DNA from: Halorubrum halodurans
GTDB lineage: Archaea > Halobacteriota > Halobacteria > Halobacteriales > Haloferacaceae
Direction: 5' to 3'
Length of the DNA: 49,114 nt
Assembly (NCBI RefSeq): GCF_002252985.1
Contig: NZ_NHPJ01000104.1
Location: 7,081 to 56,194 of the forward strand
Numbering within the stretch: the stretch's first letter is position 1; every line of letters begins with the position of its first letter. The notes beneath the pieces are model-generated. The model saw only the letters and a list, made by a program, of their open reading frames with translations, did no database searches and had not been told where the DNA came from. The position numbers and the translations under genes are program-made. Shown piece after piece: positions 48,886-49,114 of the stretch.

Positions 48886-49114
48886 ATGACTCGACTCCTC
48901 GTCGCCGGCGAGACGCTGGTCGACTTCGTTCCGGAGGGTCACGGCGCGCTCGACGCCGTCGAGACGTTTCACCGTCGGGCCGGCGGCGCGCCCGCCAACG
49001 TCGCGGTCGGGCTCTCGCGCCTGGGAGAGCCCCCGCTGTTCTGGACCCGCCTCGGCGACGACCCGTTCGGCGACTACCTCGCCCGGACGCTCGCCGAGGA
49101 GGGCGTACCCGAGG
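48886..49114 (+). CDS. PfkB-family sugar kinase, 3' truncated by window end
   Basis: The first 76 residues of a ribokinase/PfkB kinase: MTRLLVAGETLVDFVPEGHG opens strand 1 with the substrate Asp, and RRAGGAPANVAVGLSRLGEP is the first PfkB signature, followed by TRLGDDPFGDYLARTLAEEG. The GGAPANVA form is common in fructokinases and 2-keto-3-deoxygluconate kinases. The ATP-binding part lies outside the window, so the substrate is open. Confidence 0.85.
   Translation, partial: MTRLLVAGETLVDFVPEGHGALDAVETFHRRAGGAPANVAVGLSRLGEPPLFWTRLGDDPFGDYLARTLAEEGVPE

Noticed and set aside
1..49114. CRISPR arrays, insertion sequences, integrases or prophage genes
   Set aside because: No regularly spaced repeats with unique spacers, no transposase or integrase motifs and no phage structural genes were seen; base composition is even across the window.

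Overview
The window is a stretch of haloarchaeal chromosome of very high G+C, most like the Halorubrum group. The genus is inferred from base composition and gene content, without any search. Supporting signs are acidic proteins, many leaderless promoters (an A/T-rich TATA box 23-30 nt before the start codon), twin-arginine lipoprotein signals, and archaeal genes: ArcS, the LSm/L37e pair, deoxyhypusine synthase, SAMP1, geranylgeranyl diphosphate synthase, RNase J, and HTH_10 and RCK_C proteins. No rRNA, tRNA, insertion sequence, prophage or CRISPR array was recognised.

Layout. 1-10.3 kb: the end of a polymer-forming membrane protein, a MOT1-type sulfate/molybdate transporter, two tandem MBL proteins with altered metal ligands, a CitE-like lyase, a methyltransferase, an orphan fused DppD-DppF ATPase, an MFS transporter and a tartrate/D-malate dehydrogenase-like enzyme. 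10.4-19.6 kb: an ADP-forming acyl-CoA synthetase, then convergent to it a complete peptide ABC operon (dppA-dppB-dppC-dppDF) with an HTH_10 regulator upstream. 19.7-25.3 kb: a membrane coiled-coil protein, an MhqO/MhqD-like dioxygenase-hydrolase pair, an eIF-2B/ribose-1,5-bisphosphate isomerase homologue without the catalytic residues, an aminotransferase and a zinc-ribbon protein. 25.3-28.5 kb: a tightly packed run of mch, an unknown gene, a PhoU/RCK_C protein and an NTF2-like protein. 28.5-36.6 kb: arcS, a tungstate-binding lipoprotein, idsA, rnj, lsm-rpl37e, a ribbon-helix-helix/membrane pair, deoxyhypusine synthase and samp1. 36.6-41.5 kb: two membrane RCK_C proteins opposite a potassium channel with only the RCK-N half, a UDG-like Fe-S protein and a small winged-helix protein. 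41.7-49.1 kb: sdhCDBA, a cold-shock protein, a TetR/MFS efflux pair with a clear operator, ribosomal protein L11 and the start of a PfkB sugar kinase.

The most unusual item is the peptide-binding lipoprotein DppA (16744-18717). The segment that is normally the C-terminal part of the SBP_bac_5 fold comes first, straight after the lipoprotein linker, and the normal N-terminal part follows. This is the pattern of a circular permutation in an otherwise intact dpp operon. Secondary points are the tandem MBL proteins, the eIF-2B-like protein without catalytic Cys/Asp, the potassium channel with its RCK_C domains on neighbouring membrane proteins, the HTH_10 gene with no usable start for its conserved N-terminus, and a perfect 18-bp palindrome touching the tetR start codon.
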